A stretch of DNA of 64,000 nt from Cellvibrionaceae bacterium (lineage in GTDB: Bacteria; Pseudomonadota; Gammaproteobacteria; Pseudomonadales; Cellvibrionaceae): NCBI GenBank assembly GCA_021151825.1, contig JAGKWQ010000006.1:310001-374000 (forward strand), read 5' to 3'. The first letter of the stretch is position 1, and each line of letters starts with the position of its first letter. Positions 15,791 through 24,983 of the stretch are shown piece by piece. A program made the position numbers and the translations under genes. Below the pieces are notes generated by a model, which made no database searches, had not been told where the DNA came from, and saw only the letters and a program-made list of their open reading frames with translations.

Positions 15791-16276
15791 ATGCTGCTAT
15801 TTACCGATGGTAGTGTGGATACCAAAACGCGCACCGGTTTTGGTGCATACCTTGTCGTTGACGATATGACGCTACCTCTTGCGGATTTAACGGCAAAAGT
15901 GAAGCTAAAACAGTTTGAAAATACCACCTCAACAAAACTGGAGATGCAAACCTTATTGTGGGCGCTTGATGATGTGCTGTTATTAAGAACAGAAAAGTTA
16001 ATGAGCGTGACAGTTTATAGTGATTCACAAAATATTGTCGGCTTACCGGCGCGCCGTAGTGGTTTGGAGCAGCGGGAATATTATGCAAGTAATAAAAATC
16101 GTTTGAATAATACTGAGCTTTATCAGCAATTTTTTAACGTGATGGATCAGCTGGGTTGCCACATCATTAAAGTCGACGGACATAAACCCCGGCATCTAAA
16201 AAATGATGTAGATAGAATCTTTGCATTAGTTGATAAAGCATCGAGATTGGCATTACGAAAGTTTAATAACATGTAG
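15791..16276 (+). CDS. RNase H-like fold protein
   Basis: A 161-residue protein with the RNase HI layout: first strand MLLFTDGSVD with D6, E51 in KLEMQTLLWAL, D78 in YSDSQNIVGL, and a C-terminal D148 in ALVDKASRLAL, giving all four acidic residues of the DEDD site. A histidine (H131) sits near the flexible loop position. The length is close to that of RNase HI (about 155), but the sequence outside the motifs is divergent and the basic handle region differs, so it may act on another substrate. The ATG at 15791 is used because AAAGG precedes it and the protein then starts at the first RNase H strand. Confidence 0.75.
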   Translation: MLLFTDGSVDTKTRTGFGAYLVVDDMTLPLADLTAKVKLKQFENTTSTKLEMQTLLWALDDVLLLRTEKLMSVTVYSDSQNIVGLPARRSGLEQREYYASNKNRLNNTELYQQFFNVMDQLGCHIIKVDGHKPRHLKNDVDRIFALVDKASRLALRKFNNM

Positions 16277-16482
16277 ATTTATCACTCCCATTCCTCCCAA
16301 TTCTTTTAAATTGCTTTTTTAAGTGACAATTCTCTATTTTTATCTTTTTTACCCGATAAATGTCGATCCATTGCCTCCTTATTCGACTAGCGTTGGTAGA
16401 TACTTAATTAATCCGCAATTTTGAGGATCTGATTGTCCAAGATTTCAATGAGGTTGCATTAATACCGACGAAGGAGAAGATT

Positions 16483-17193
16483 ATGTCAAATTCCCCAAAA
16501 AATCCTGCACCTTTAAAAGCGCTGCCGCCTGTTGTAAGCCAAGCTGAATGGCTTAAAAAGCATGAAGAATTAATAGCGAAAGAAAAAGCCCATACCCACG
16601 CAAGCGATGCATTGGCTGCCGAACGCAGGCGACAACCAATGGTTTTGGTTACAAAGAAATATACGTTTTCCGGAGAGCAGGGTGAACGTGGTTTGCTTGA
16701 ATTATTTGAGGGGCGTCGCCAGTTGATTGTGTATCATCACATGCTTAAGCCTGCAGACGATGCCCCTTGCCCTGGTTGTTGTATGTTTACGGATATGGTT
16801 GGCCACCTTGCGCATTTGAATGCTCGCGATACAACTTTTGTATTGGTTTCACGTGCACCTATTAATGAAATAATTCCGTTCAAAAAACGCATGGGTTGGG
16901 ATATTCCATGGTATGCCACCGGTGACAGTTTCAATCCTGATTTTATGATCGATGATGGTCATGGTTTGAATATTTTTTTGCAGGATTCCGGCAATATTTA
17001 TCACACCTACTTTACCACCGGGCGCGGTGTTGAGCATTTAGGCAGTGTCTGGACTTTCCTTGATCTTACGCCACTTGGTCGCCAGGAAAAGTGGGAAAAT
17101 TCGCCCGCAGGCTGGCCGCAAACCGAACTGTATGAATGGTGGAAGCTGCACGATGAATATGAGAAGAAAAGTGACTCAAGCTGTTGTGGCTAG
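16483..17193 (+). CDS. DUF899 thioredoxin-like protein
   Basis: A 236-residue protein of the DUF899 family, related to the AhpC/thioredoxin fold. Family features include KKYTFSGEQGERGLLELFEG, YHHMLKP, a CPGCCMFTDMV cysteine cluster where thioredoxins have CxxC, FVLVSRAP and DGHGLNIFLQDSGNIYHTYF. It ends in SSCCG. The reaction is not known. AAGGAG precedes the ATG. It is monocistronic and convergent with the chemoreceptor gene downstream. Confidence 0.9.
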   Translation: MSNSPKNPAPLKALPPVVSQAEWLKKHEELIAKEKAHTHASDALAAERRRQPMVLVTKKYTFSGEQGERGLLELFEGRRQLIVYHHMLKPADDAPCPGCCMFTDMVGHLAHLNARDTTFVLVSRAPINEIIPFKKRMGWDIPWYATGDSFNPDFMIDDGHGLNIFLQDSGNIYHTYFTTGRGVEHLGSVWTFLDLTPLGRQEKWENSPAGWPQTELYEWWKLHDEYEKKSDSSCCG

Positions 17194-17202
17194 AGGCAGT
17201 AA

Positions 17203-17230
17203 CGTGGCCGTTGAATTAAAACCGGCCACG
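17203..17230. terminator. Hairpin between convergent genes
   Basis: CGTGGCC (17203-17209) pairs with GGCCACG (17224-17230) across a 14-base loop. No T run follows on either strand, so termination activity is uncertain. Confidence 0.4.
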
Positions 17231-17268
17231 GGAAATATCATTTATTGAATTATTAAAACTTTAATTAA

Positions 17269-18897
17269 TTACACTCGAAAATAATTAATCTTTTTCTGAA
17301 GTTCTGTTGCATAGGTGGAGAGTTGTTTACTGGATGCCTCCACCTGATTGACTGTCACAGTTGTTTGGGATGTGAATTGATTGATGTTGATAATATTGCG
17401 GTTCACTTCTTCAGCCACCATGGTTTGCTCTTCCGTCGCTGTAGCAATTTGGATATTCATGTTATTAATTTCCGATACGGATGCGCTGATCTCATTCAGT
17501 GCATTCCGAATTTTTTCCGCATAAGATACGGTGTTTTGTGAATTGCCTAAACTCTTGTCGATAACCTGCACCGCGTTGGTAACTCCCGATTGCAAACGGC
17601 CAATCATCTCCTGAATTTCCTGGGTAGATGTATGGGTTTTACTCGCCAGGGTACGAACTTCATCGGCAACCACTGCAAAACCGCGGCCTTGTTCTCCTGC
17701 TCGTGCTGCTTCAATGGCGGCGTTAAGTGCAAGCAGGTTGGTTTGCTCGGCAATACTCCGGATTACTTCCAGAATTTTTCCAATTTCCCCGCTATCTGTT
17801 TTTAAGCGCGTAATAACCGCTGCTGCCTCTTTGACATCGTTGGTTAAGTTAATAATTGAGGTGAGGGAGTTTTCTACTAATTGTGTTCCTTCATGAACTT
17901 GTTTGTCAGCAGAGAGGCTATTTTGTGCTGCTCCTTGCGCATTGCGCGCGACCTCGGCAATAGTTGCAGTCATTTCATTCATAGCTGTCGCAACCTGTTC
18001 AATTTGTTGGTGTTGAGTATCCAGATCTGAAAGCGTTTTTTCACTACCATTTTTTAATTGTTCAGCTGTTAATTTAAGTTGATCGCTCACTTGATTAACA
18101 TTCAGGATAACGCTGTGCAGTTTTTCTGCCATCTTGTTGGTTTCTCGCGCTACACTACCTTCTTTTGCTAATGTTTCATCAACACGAGATGACAAATTTC
18201 CATCGGCAATGGCTTTAACTGCTACCGCTAGATCTGCAGGCTCGGTTCCCAATTTTGACAGTTGCGAGATGATTGTTGATCCAACAAAAAAACTGGCAAT
18301 ACTGGCAAAAATTGCTGTGACTATGCCAATAGTACTTAGCAATGAAATATGTTCATAACGGGCGGAAGAGCTGTTGTGTTCGCTATCAACAATATCGAGT
18401 TGCAAGTTGATAAGTTGCGTAATTTTATTGCTGATGGGGTCAATCGTTTTATAGAGCTCACCATCAAAGTCATCCAGTTCACCTGGAATTAAACCTTTTT
18501 TGCCCTGCAAAACGGTTCGTAACTCCTGGATACTTTTATTGGCGGATTGAAAGAGTTGCTTTGCTTCGTTGGCCAGCTTTTCCTCCTGGGGGATCAAGTG
18601 CGTGGTGATATAGCCTTGCCATTTTTTCTCGATAAGCTGGTTGGCAGTATCTACTTCAGTCAGTGCGTCCTCGGCCGTTGTTAAACCGGCGTTGGTTTTA
18701 TTGACCAGATCGATGATTGAAACGGCATAGGCATCTGCAATTACCTTTAAATCACGCAGCGGAATCACTCGATCTTTATAAATAGCTTCAAGGCTGGCGT
18801 GCTGGGCCCTGAATGTCATCCATCCCATGGAACTCATCAACAATAGAAACAGGCACAATACTACTAATATGGCGATTAATTTATGCGAAATTTTCAT
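17269..18897 (-). CDS. Methyl-accepting chemotaxis protein with four-helix-bundle sensor
   Basis: A 542-residue chemoreceptor. Membrane helix 1 is at residues 8-30 and helix 2 at about 184-207. Between them lies a periplasmic helical region of about 150 residues of the 4HB_MCP type. A HAMP-like region follows, then the cytoplasmic signalling hairpin whose tip (IAEQTNLLALNAAIEAARAG, then EQGRGFAVVADEVRTLA) is almost invariant in MCPs. Methylation-type helices flank the tip. It would steer flagellar or pilus motility through CheA/CheW encoded elsewhere. The ligand is unknown. There is no CheR-binding pentapeptide at the C terminus. Confidence 0.95.
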   Translation of the reverse strand: MKISHKLIAILVVLCLFLLLMSSMGWMTFRAQHASLEAIYKDRVIPLRDLKVIADAYAVSIIDLVNKTNAGLTTAEDALTEVDTANQLIEKKWQGYITTHLIPQEEKLANEAKQLFQSANKSIQELRTVLQGKKGLIPGELDDFDGELYKTIDPISNKITQLINLQLDIVDSEHNSSSARYEHISLLSTIGIVTAIFASIASFFVGSTIISQLSKLGTEPADLAVAVKAIADGNLSSRVDETLAKEGSVARETNKMAEKLHSVILNVNQVSDQLKLTAEQLKNGSEKTLSDLDTQHQQIEQVATAMNEMTATIAEVARNAQGAAQNSLSADKQVHEGTQLVENSLTSIINLTNDVKEAAAVITRLKTDSGEIGKILEVIRSIAEQTNLLALNAAIEAARAGEQGRGFAVVADEVRTLASKTHTSTQEIQEMIGRLQSGVTNAVQVIDKSLGNSQNTVSYAEKIRNALNEISASVSEINNMNIQIATATEEQTMVAEEVNRNIININQFTSQTTVTVNQVEASSKQLSTYATELQKKINYFRV

Positions 18898-19221
18898 GAT
18901 TTATCCAGGGTCAATACAATAAAGTGGTTGGTGAAATTGCGTGGGTATGAAAACTGTTAATAAAAATAAATTCCGGTTGTCATTTGAGATCCTGGTGTGT
19001 TCTGTTAAACATCCTCGCAACCACACGTCGCAACAGCCTTTTTCGAAGAATTCCTAAACCTGTTTTAAGGTAATCTTAAGACTACCGGGTGTGAAATGTC
19101 GAGGGAAAATAGCGCAGGGTCTTCATGTAAGGATTCGTTAAAAAATCAAGCCTCATGGGCGGTAGCGCCTAGAATGATTTTTTGTTCATACCAAAATAAA
19201 AAATCAGCTCCGGGGTTAACT
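18898..19221. other. Gene-free gap between divergent chemoreceptor and dehydrogenase
   Basis: 324 bases counted to the preferred dehydrogenase start. The part after 19096 is open in the dehydrogenase frame but is not needed for the lipoprotein signal. I see no clear operator or RNA. Confidence 0.4.
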
Positions 19222-21378
19222 ATGCAGTGGCGTTTTACTTTCATCCGCTATTTCACTGTCGCTACCATAATGGGTGGCGTGCTTGCAGGTTGCGGGCAAC
19301 ATGTACATAACAGTAGTGTGTTTCAATCCGGCGAGGATTGGCCCTGGTACCATGGCAATCCTCATGGGACTCACTCTTCAACTCTGGATCAAATTAACAA
19401 AGATAATGTTAGCAATTTGACGGTCGCCTGGACTTTTGATTCGGGCGATGCATTTGGGGAAGGTGGCAATCAATCTGACATGCAAAGTAACCCGCTCATT
19501 ATCCGCGGATCTTTTTATTTTGTTTCACCCAAAGGGCGATTGTTTTGTTTGAATGCCGGGACTGGCGAAAAGAAATGGGTGTTTGATCCGGCATTTGGCG
19601 AGGCGATAAATACTAAACAACGGTTGCGCGGCGTTTCTTATTGGCGCGATGGTGATGATGAACGTATCCTGCTCACATTTCGCGGTTTGTTGATGGCAGT
19701 TGATGCAAAGACCGGTGCATTAATAAAAACGTTTGGCCGCAATGGTATGGTTGATTTGCGTGAGGGTTTGGGGCGTGAGCCTGAGAGTGTCAATGTTGGA
19801 AATGTCTCTCCGGGTGTTGTGTACAAAAATCTTATTGTAATGGGGTCAACAGGCAACACACCCGGGCATATCCGTGCGTATGATGTTCGCACTGGTGAGC
19901 AAAAATGGATTTTCCACACCATTCCTCATCCGGGTGAATTTGGTTATGAAACCTGGCCTAAAGATGCCTGGAAAACTGCGAAAGGTGCAAATGCCTGGTC
20001 TGGTCTTACGCTTGATCCTGAACTCGGTCTGGTATTTGCTCCGCTCGCCTCTGCGGGAATGGGCGATAAAGATTTTTATGGCAGTGATCGCGCCGGCGAT
20101 AATCTTTTTGGAACATCCCTTGTTGCACTTGATGCTAATACCGGCAAACGTGCGTGGCATTTCCAATTAGTGAAACACGATTTATGGGATAGGGATCCCC
20201 CAACTCCACCGACACTCGTTACTGTAGATCGCAACGGGAAAAAAATTCCTGCCGTAGCGCAAACAACAAAAGCGGGTGTGATTTATATTCTTGATCGCGT
20301 GACGGGTGAATCGCTGTTTCCATTAACCCGTTTAACACCGCCGGCTTCAGATATTCCCGGTGAATTTTCTGCTGAATCGCAAGTACTGCCGTTATTACCC
20401 AAACCATTTGCGCGTCAACATTTAACGGAAGACTTGCTTACTACACGAACACCTAAAGCACATGAGGACGCAAAAAAAATATTCTCCGGTTTGCGTTCGC
20501 GCGGGCCGTTTGATCCGCCGTCGATTCAGGGAACGATTTTATTTCCCGGCATGGATGGTGGTGCGGAATGGGGTGGTGCTGCTTATGATCCTGATACCGG
20601 CATCATGTACGTGAATGCCAACGAAATGGCCTGGATTTTAAAAGTGAAAGAGCGCCCGCCTGTGCTTGCTGGGAATAGTGGGGAAGCGTTGTATTTGAAT
20701 CATTGTTCTGTTTGCCATGGCGTTGAACGCAAAGGCAGTCCACCGGAATTTCCACCGCTAATTGGCGTGAATGATCGATTAGGGGAAGCGCAATTGCTTC
20801 GTCAAATCATCAATGGTAACGGCAGGATGCCGGGCTTTGGCAAACAGCTATCCACAACAGATGTCAGTGCGATCATTGGTTATTTAAACGGTGATCCCGC
20901 ACAAGCATTAAAAAAAGATACGCCTTATTATCCATCAACTGATGGTGATCCTTATGTGTTTGGCGGTTACACTCGATTCCTGGATGAAGACGGCTACCCG
21001 GCCATAGCTCCGCCCTGGGGCACGCTAAGCGCAATTAATATAAATTCCGGCGAATATGTATGGACACAACCTTTTGGTGAATATCCTGAATTAGCTGCAC
21101 AAGGAGTTAACAATACTGGTAGCGAAAATTATGGTGGCGCTGTTGTTACCAAAGGTGGATTATTATTTATTGCTGCAACGGTATACGACAATCAATTTCG
21201 TGCATTCGATAAAAGCAACGGTAAATTATTATGGCAAGCTACGTTACCCGCAGCAGGAATTGCAACACCGGCAACCTATTCAGTCAATGGAAAGCAATTT
21301 ATATCTATTGGTGCTGGCGGTGGTAAGAATCCGAAGGGTCGATCTGGTGGCAGCATAGTTACTTTTAGCCTTCCTTGA
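19222..21378 (+). CDS. PQQ-dependent dehydrogenase lipoprotein with cytochrome c domain
   Basis: A 718-residue periplasmic quinoprotein. The preferred ATG 19222 gives a lipoprotein signal (FTVATIMGGVLAGC, Cys24); an upstream ATG at 19096 would bury it. The eight-bladed propeller has repeated tryptophan-docking motifs (LNAGTGEKKWVF, YDVRTGEQKWIFHT, LDANTGKRAWHFQLVKHDLW). Late in the propeller a cytochrome c domain is inserted, with haem motif C495-S-V-C498-H499 and probable ligand Met536 (GRMPGFG), so electrons can leave PQQ through a built-in haem. The family oxidises sugars or alcohols such as glucose or quinate. It lies before the sugar-oxidation operon but has its own terminator. No PQQ synthesis genes are in the window. 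Confidence 0.9.
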   Translation: MQWRFTFIRYFTVATIMGGVLAGCGQHVHNSSVFQSGEDWPWYHGNPHGTHSSTLDQINKDNVSNLTVAWTFDSGDAFGEGGNQSDMQSNPLIIRGSFYFVSPKGRLFCLNAGTGEKKWVFDPAFGEAINTKQRLRGVSYWRDGDDERILLTFRGLLMAVDAKTGALIKTFGRNGMVDLREGLGREPESVNVGNVSPGVVYKNLIVMGSTGNTPGHIRAYDVRTGEQKWIFHTIPHPGEFGYETWPKDAWKTAKGANAWSGLTLDPELGLVFAPLASAGMGDKDFYGSDRAGDNLFGTSLVALDANTGKRAWHFQLVKHDLWDRDPPTPPTLVTVDRNGKKIPAVAQTTKAGVIYILDRVTGESLFPLTRLTPPASDIPGEFSAESQVLPLLPKPFARQHLTEDLLTTRTPKAHEDAKKIFSGLRSRGPFDPPSIQGTILFPGMDGGAEWGGAAYDPDTGIMYVNANEMAWILKVKERPPVLAGNSGEALYLNHCSVCHGVERKGSPPEFPPLIGVNDRLGEAQLLRQIINGNGRMPGFGKQLSTTDVSAIIGYLNGDPAQALKKDTPYYPSTDGDPYVFGGYTRFLDEDGYPAIAPPWGTLSAININSGEYVWTQPFGEYPELAAQGVNNTGSENYGGAVVTKGGLLFIAATVYDNQFRAFDKSNGKLLWQATLPAAGIATPATYSVNGKQFISIGAGGGKNPKGRSGGSIVTFSLP

Positions 21379-21417
21379 AATTAGCGAAGTACCAGTTGTG
21401 TTTCACAACCACAAAAG

Positions 21418-21441
21418 CCCGGTAGTCACCGGGTTTTTTTT
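21418..21441 (+). terminator. Rho-independent terminator of the PQQ dehydrogenase gene
   Basis: CCCGGT pairs with ACCGGG around AGTC, followed by eight T. A second small hairpin (GTTGTG/CACAAC) lies just upstream. Confidence 0.85.
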
Positions 21442-21619
21442 ATTCCTGTTTAGCGAATTTTATGTTGAGTCAATAACCAGAAAGTTGTGCACGTTATTGT
21501 CATAAAAAGTAAAGATCAGTTGACCGCATGGATAACCTATTTGACGCAAGCTAACCTTCAATAATGGTTTTGGAGAGAAAGCCGTACACTACATCCGCAA
21601 TAAAAAATAGAGAGCAACC

Positions 21620-22528
21620 ATGACCCATTCCGTAAATCGCCGTGCATTAATGCGCGGTGCTGTCGCGAGTGCGCTGGGGCTATCCAGCCTTTCCGCACTT
21701 GGGGCAGAATTGGCTTCACCATCTGCTACACCCTCCACTGCGTTATCCTCTGCCCTGAAGGGCAATATTCACCACTCGGTAGCACGCTGGACCTTTGGTT
21801 TCCTGTCCATTGAAGAATTGTGCTTGCTAGTACGGCGCCTGGGGTTTTCGGCGATTGATCTGGTGGGACCCAATGATTGGCATATTCTCAAGCAGCACGG
21901 CGTGGATTCCTCCATGTGCAATGGTGCCGAACTGAATCTTGAAGATGGTTGGGGTGATACAAAATTCCATAAGCCACTGATTGAGCGCTACCAAAAGCAT
22001 ATCGATTTGGTTAGCGATGCTGGCTATAAAAACCTGATTTGTTTTAGCGGTAACAAGCGCGGGAAAGATCCGGAGGATGGGTTGAAAAATGCAACCAAAG
22101 GATTGAAAAATATTCTTGCACAAGCTGAAAAGCGCGGCGTAGTTTTGCAAATGGAGTTATTCAACAGCAAAGTTGATCATCCGGATTATTTTGCGGATAA
22201 CTCCGCGTGGGGCATTGAACTGTGCAAGCGTCTTGACTCGCCTAATTTTAAATTGCTGTACGATATCTACCACATGCAAATCAGCGAAGGCGACATTATT
22301 CGCACCATTCAAAATAATCATCAATATTTTGGCCATTACCACACGGCAGGCGTTCCCGGTCGCAACGAAATTGATGATACCCAGGAGCTTTATTACCCCG
22401 CTATTGTTCGTGCTATTCAAGCAACAGGCTTCAAAGGATATGTTGCGCAAGAATTTATGCCCAAGCGCGCAACGGACAAAGAAAAAATTGAATCGTTGCA
22501 AGCGGCCATCCGCATTTGCGACGTTTAA
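21620..22528 (+). CDS. Exported TIM-barrel sugar isomerase/epimerase (hydroxypyruvate isomerase-like)
   Basis: A 302-residue protein with a Tat-like signal (NRRALMRGAVASALGLSSL), then an AP-endonuclease-2-type TIM barrel. The barrel has conserved metal-site segments: LQMELFNSKVDHPDYFAD with Glu, LLYDIYHMQISEGD with Asp and His, HYHTAGVPGRNEI, and AQEFMPK. These are typical of the sugar phosphate isomerase / hydroxypyruvate isomerase family. Export to the periplasm means it is unlikely to act on a phosphorylated cytoplasmic sugar. It is the first gene of an operon with a GMC oxidoreductase and a subunit-3-like protein, which suggests that it processes a keto-sugar or keto-glycoside made by that enzyme (inference). 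Confidence 0.88.
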   Translation: MTHSVNRRALMRGAVASALGLSSLSALGAELASPSATPSTALSSALKGNIHHSVARWTFGFLSIEELCLLVRRLGFSAIDLVGPNDWHILKQHGVDSSMCNGAELNLEDGWGDTKFHKPLIERYQKHIDLVSDAGYKNLICFSGNKRGKDPEDGLKNATKGLKNILAQAEKRGVVLQMELFNSKVDHPDYFADNSAWGIELCKRLDSPNFKLLYDIYHMQISEGDIIRTIQNNHQYFGHYHTAGVPGRNEIDDTQELYYPAIVRAIQATGFKGYVAQEFMPKRATDKEKIESLQAAIRICDV

Positions 22529-22566
22529 TATCCTATTAAGCAGTGCGTTTACCCAGAGGTACTCCT

Positions 22567-24258
22567 ATGTCTACTACCCAACACTTCGATGCCATTGTTG
22601 TTGGCTCCGGTATTAGCGGCGGTTGGGCCGCAAAAGAATTAACAGAAAAAGGTTTAAAAGTTTTATTACTCGAACGCGGGCGCAACATTGAACACATTAA
22701 AGATTATGTGAATGCTTCCAAAGACCCGTGGGATTATCCGCATCGCGGCCGCCCTACACAGGAAATGAAACGTAATCACCCGGTATTGCAACGGGATTTT
22801 GTGTTGAATGAAGAAACCAATGGTATGTGGGCTAACGAACAGGAAAGCCCTTATGTGGAAAAAAAACGCTTTGATTGGTATCGCGGTTATCACGTGGGTG
22901 GCCGCTCGCTGTTATGGGGCCGCCAGAGCTATCGATTAAGCCAGCGGGATTTTGAAGCTAACTTGCGCGAAGGTGTTGCCGTTGATTGGCCCATTCGTTA
23001 TCAGGATATTGCGCCGTGGTATGACTATGTAGAAACCTTTGCCGGAATTTCCGGCACCGTTGAAGGCTTGGATCATTTGCCCGATGGAAAATTTTTACCA
23101 CCTATCGAATTAAATTGTGTTGAAAAAGATGTAGCTGCGCGAATTAAAAAAGCATACGGCGGGAAACGTTTAATGATTAACAGCCGTACGGCTAACATCA
23201 CACAACCCAAACCGGAACAGGGCAGGGTGAATTGCCAGTATCGCAATAAATGTTGGTTGGGTTGTCCGTTTGGTGCTTACTTCAGTACCCAATCGTCCAC
23301 GCTGCCGGCGGCGATGAAAACCGGCAATTTAACCTTGCGCCCATTTTCAATTGTAAGCCAGGTGTTGTACGACAAAGATAAAAAACGCGCGCGCGGTGTA
23401 GAAGTGATTGATGCCGAAACCAATCAAACCTATGAATTTACTGCAAACATTATTTTCCTCAATGCCTCCAGTTTTAATTCCACCTGGATTTTGATGAATT
23501 CAGCTACCGACATTTGGCCTGGTGGTTTAGGTAGCAGCAGTGGTGAATTAGGTCATAACGTTATGGACCATCACTTCCGTGTTGGTGCGGGTGGTGTAGT
23601 GGAAGGTTTTGAAGATAAGTACTACTACGGGCGTCGCCCCGCCGGTTTTTATATTCCGCGTTTCCGTAATCTTGATGATACGCCGCGCAATTATGTGCGT
23701 GGTTTTGGTTATCAAGGAGGTGCCAGTCGCGAAGATTGGAACAGAAGTGTGGCTGAAATGGGTATTGGCGCAGATTTTAAAAATGCACTTGCCGAGCCGG
23801 GTGCCTGGACTATCGGCATGACTGCGTTTGGTGAAATGTTACCGCATCACGACAACCGCATTTATCTTGACCATAACGTAAAAGATAAATGGGGTTTGCC
23901 GGTGTTGGCAATGGACGTTGAAATTCGCGAGAACGAAAAGGCGATGCGCAAAGATATGCTGCAGGATGCGATTGATATATTTGAAGCTGCGGGAATAAAA
24001 AATGTGAGTGGCGGTGATTGGGGTTATTCACCGGGCATGGGTATTCATGAAATGGGTACGGCGCGTATGGGGCGTGACCCAAAAACCTCGGTACTCAATG
24101 CATTTAATCAAGTGTGGGATGCGCCCAATGTATTTGTTACTGACGGTGCGTGTATGACGTCGGCATCTTGTGTAAATCCATCGCTCACGTATATGGCGTT
24201 AACTGCCCGCGCCGTAGATCATGCAGTAAAAGAGTTGAAAAAGGGGAATCTGAAATGA
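22567..24258 (+). CDS. GMC-family FAD sugar oxidoreductase (glucose 3-dehydrogenase-like catalytic subunit)
   Basis: A 563-residue flavoenzyme. The FAD motif G13-x-G15-x-x-G18 (VVGSGISGGWAAKEL) is at the start, and GMC features include GGRSLLWGRQSYRL and the C-terminal VNPSLTYMALTARAVDHAV. Cysteine-bearing NCQYRNKCWLGCPFGAYFST fits the iron-sulfur-type cysteines of bacterial FAD glucose and gluconate dehydrogenase large subunits. The family oxidises sugars, including the C3 hydroxyl of glucosides. The start ATG 22567 has AGAGG before it. Its stop overlaps the next gene (ATGA), so the two proteins are translationally coupled. With no signal of its own, it probably rides out with the Tat-tagged partner, as known for this complex class. 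Confidence 0.9.
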   Translation: MSTTQHFDAIVVGSGISGGWAAKELTEKGLKVLLLERGRNIEHIKDYVNASKDPWDYPHRGRPTQEMKRNHPVLQRDFVLNEETNGMWANEQESPYVEKKRFDWYRGYHVGGRSLLWGRQSYRLSQRDFEANLREGVAVDWPIRYQDIAPWYDYVETFAGISGTVEGLDHLPDGKFLPPIELNCVEKDVAARIKKAYGGKRLMINSRTANITQPKPEQGRVNCQYRNKCWLGCPFGAYFSTQSSTLPAAMKTGNLTLRPFSIVSQVLYDKDKKRARGVEVIDAETNQTYEFTANIIFLNASSFNSTWILMNSATDIWPGGLGSSSGELGHNVMDHHFRVGAGGVVEGFEDKYYYGRRPAGFYIPRFRNLDDTPRNYVRGFGYQGGASREDWNRSVAEMGIGADFKNALAEPGAWTIGMTAFGEMLPHHDNRIYLDHNVKDKWGLPVLAMDVEIRENEKAMRKDMLQDAIDIFEAAGIKNVSGGDWGYSPGMGIHEMGTARMGRDPKTSVLNAFNQVWDAPNVFVTDGACMTSASCVNPSLTYMALTARAVDHAVKELKKGNLK

Positions 24259-24812
24259 ATCGCCGCGAATTATTAAAACTGATTGCCGCCACTACTGGTA
24301 CCGCAATGATTGGTGGTAGTGCGTTACTAACGGGTTGTGCTACATCATCAACACAAACGATACTCGCTTTTTCGCCGGACGATATTCTGCTGCTGGATGA
24401 AATTGCAGAAACCATTTTACCGCGCACGGCAACACCGGGCGCGAAAGATGCAAAAGTCGGCCAATTTATGACTGTGTATGTGAATGATTGCTATACACTG
24501 GAAGAGCAGGCGATATTTCACAAAGGTTTATTGCTGTTAGAAAAAGACTGCCATAAAATCTATGGTCGCCGTTTTATGGCACTGCAAGCAACTGAACGTG
24601 AAGAATTTGTTAGCCAATTGGATAAGCATGCAAAAGTAGAAATCGCTGCCGGCAAAATGCATTACTTCACCATGATTAAACAATTGACGCTGTTTGGTTT
24701 CTTCACATCGGAAGTTGGTGGTACCCAAGTATTGCGTCATGTAGCCATTCCAGGGCGATTTGATGGTGAATTACCTTATAAACCGGGTGACCGCGCCTGG
24801 GCGACAAGGTAG
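24255..24812 (+). CDS. Gluconate 2-dehydrogenase subunit 3-like Tat lipoprotein
   Basis: A 185-residue partner subunit. The N terminus NRRELLKLIAATTG has twin arginines and continues to a lipobox (ALLTGC, Cys28), so it looks like a Tat-exported lipoprotein. The body matches subunit 3 of gluconate 2-dehydrogenase (DDILLLDEIAETILPRTATP and FGFFTSEVGGTQVLRH). In characterised FAD sugar dehydrogenases this small subunit carries the catalytic subunit through the Tat pathway and anchors it. It overlaps the GMC gene by 4 bases. A dedicated cytochrome subunit is missing from the operon; the PQQ-dehydrogenase cytochrome upstream or another carrier would have to take the electrons. Confidence 0.9.
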   Translation: MNRRELLKLIAATTGTAMIGGSALLTGCATSSTQTILAFSPDDILLLDEIAETILPRTATPGAKDAKVGQFMTVYVNDCYTLEEQAIFHKGLLLLEKDCHKIYGRRFMALQATEREEFVSQLDKHAKVEIAAGKMHYFTMIKQLTLFGFFTSEVGGTQVLRHVAIPGRFDGELPYKPGDRAWATR

Positions 24813-24920
24813 GTTGAAGGGATGGTAATAGGCTAAATCGATATTGTGTGCACTTGCCCCGTTGTTAGTTGAAACGGGGCCATAAAAATTACCTTTAATC
24901 GTGAAGCAATGCGCTTTAAT

Positions 24921-24974
24921 ATCCGTAGTTGCTTGACCGTTAAAAAATTAACGGTTGAAAAATTGACTACGGAT
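24921..24974 (+). promoter_or_regulatory. Large two-part hairpin over the AcpH-like ribosome site
   Basis: The outer stem pairs ATCCGTAGT (24921-24929) exactly with ACTACGGAT (24966-24974). The inner stem pairs ACCGTTAA (24936-24943) with TTAACGGT (24948-24955) around AAAA. The GGA at 24971-24973, the only ribosome-like site before ATG 24984, lies inside the outer stem, so folding could reduce translation. The frame is open through this region, so it could also be coding. Confidence 0.6.
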
Positions 24975-24983
24975 ACAGTTCCT

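Noticed and set aside
24856..24880. GCCCCGTT/AACGGGGC hairpin after the subunit-3 gene
   Set aside because: The stem is perfect, but no T run follows, so I did not call it a terminator.
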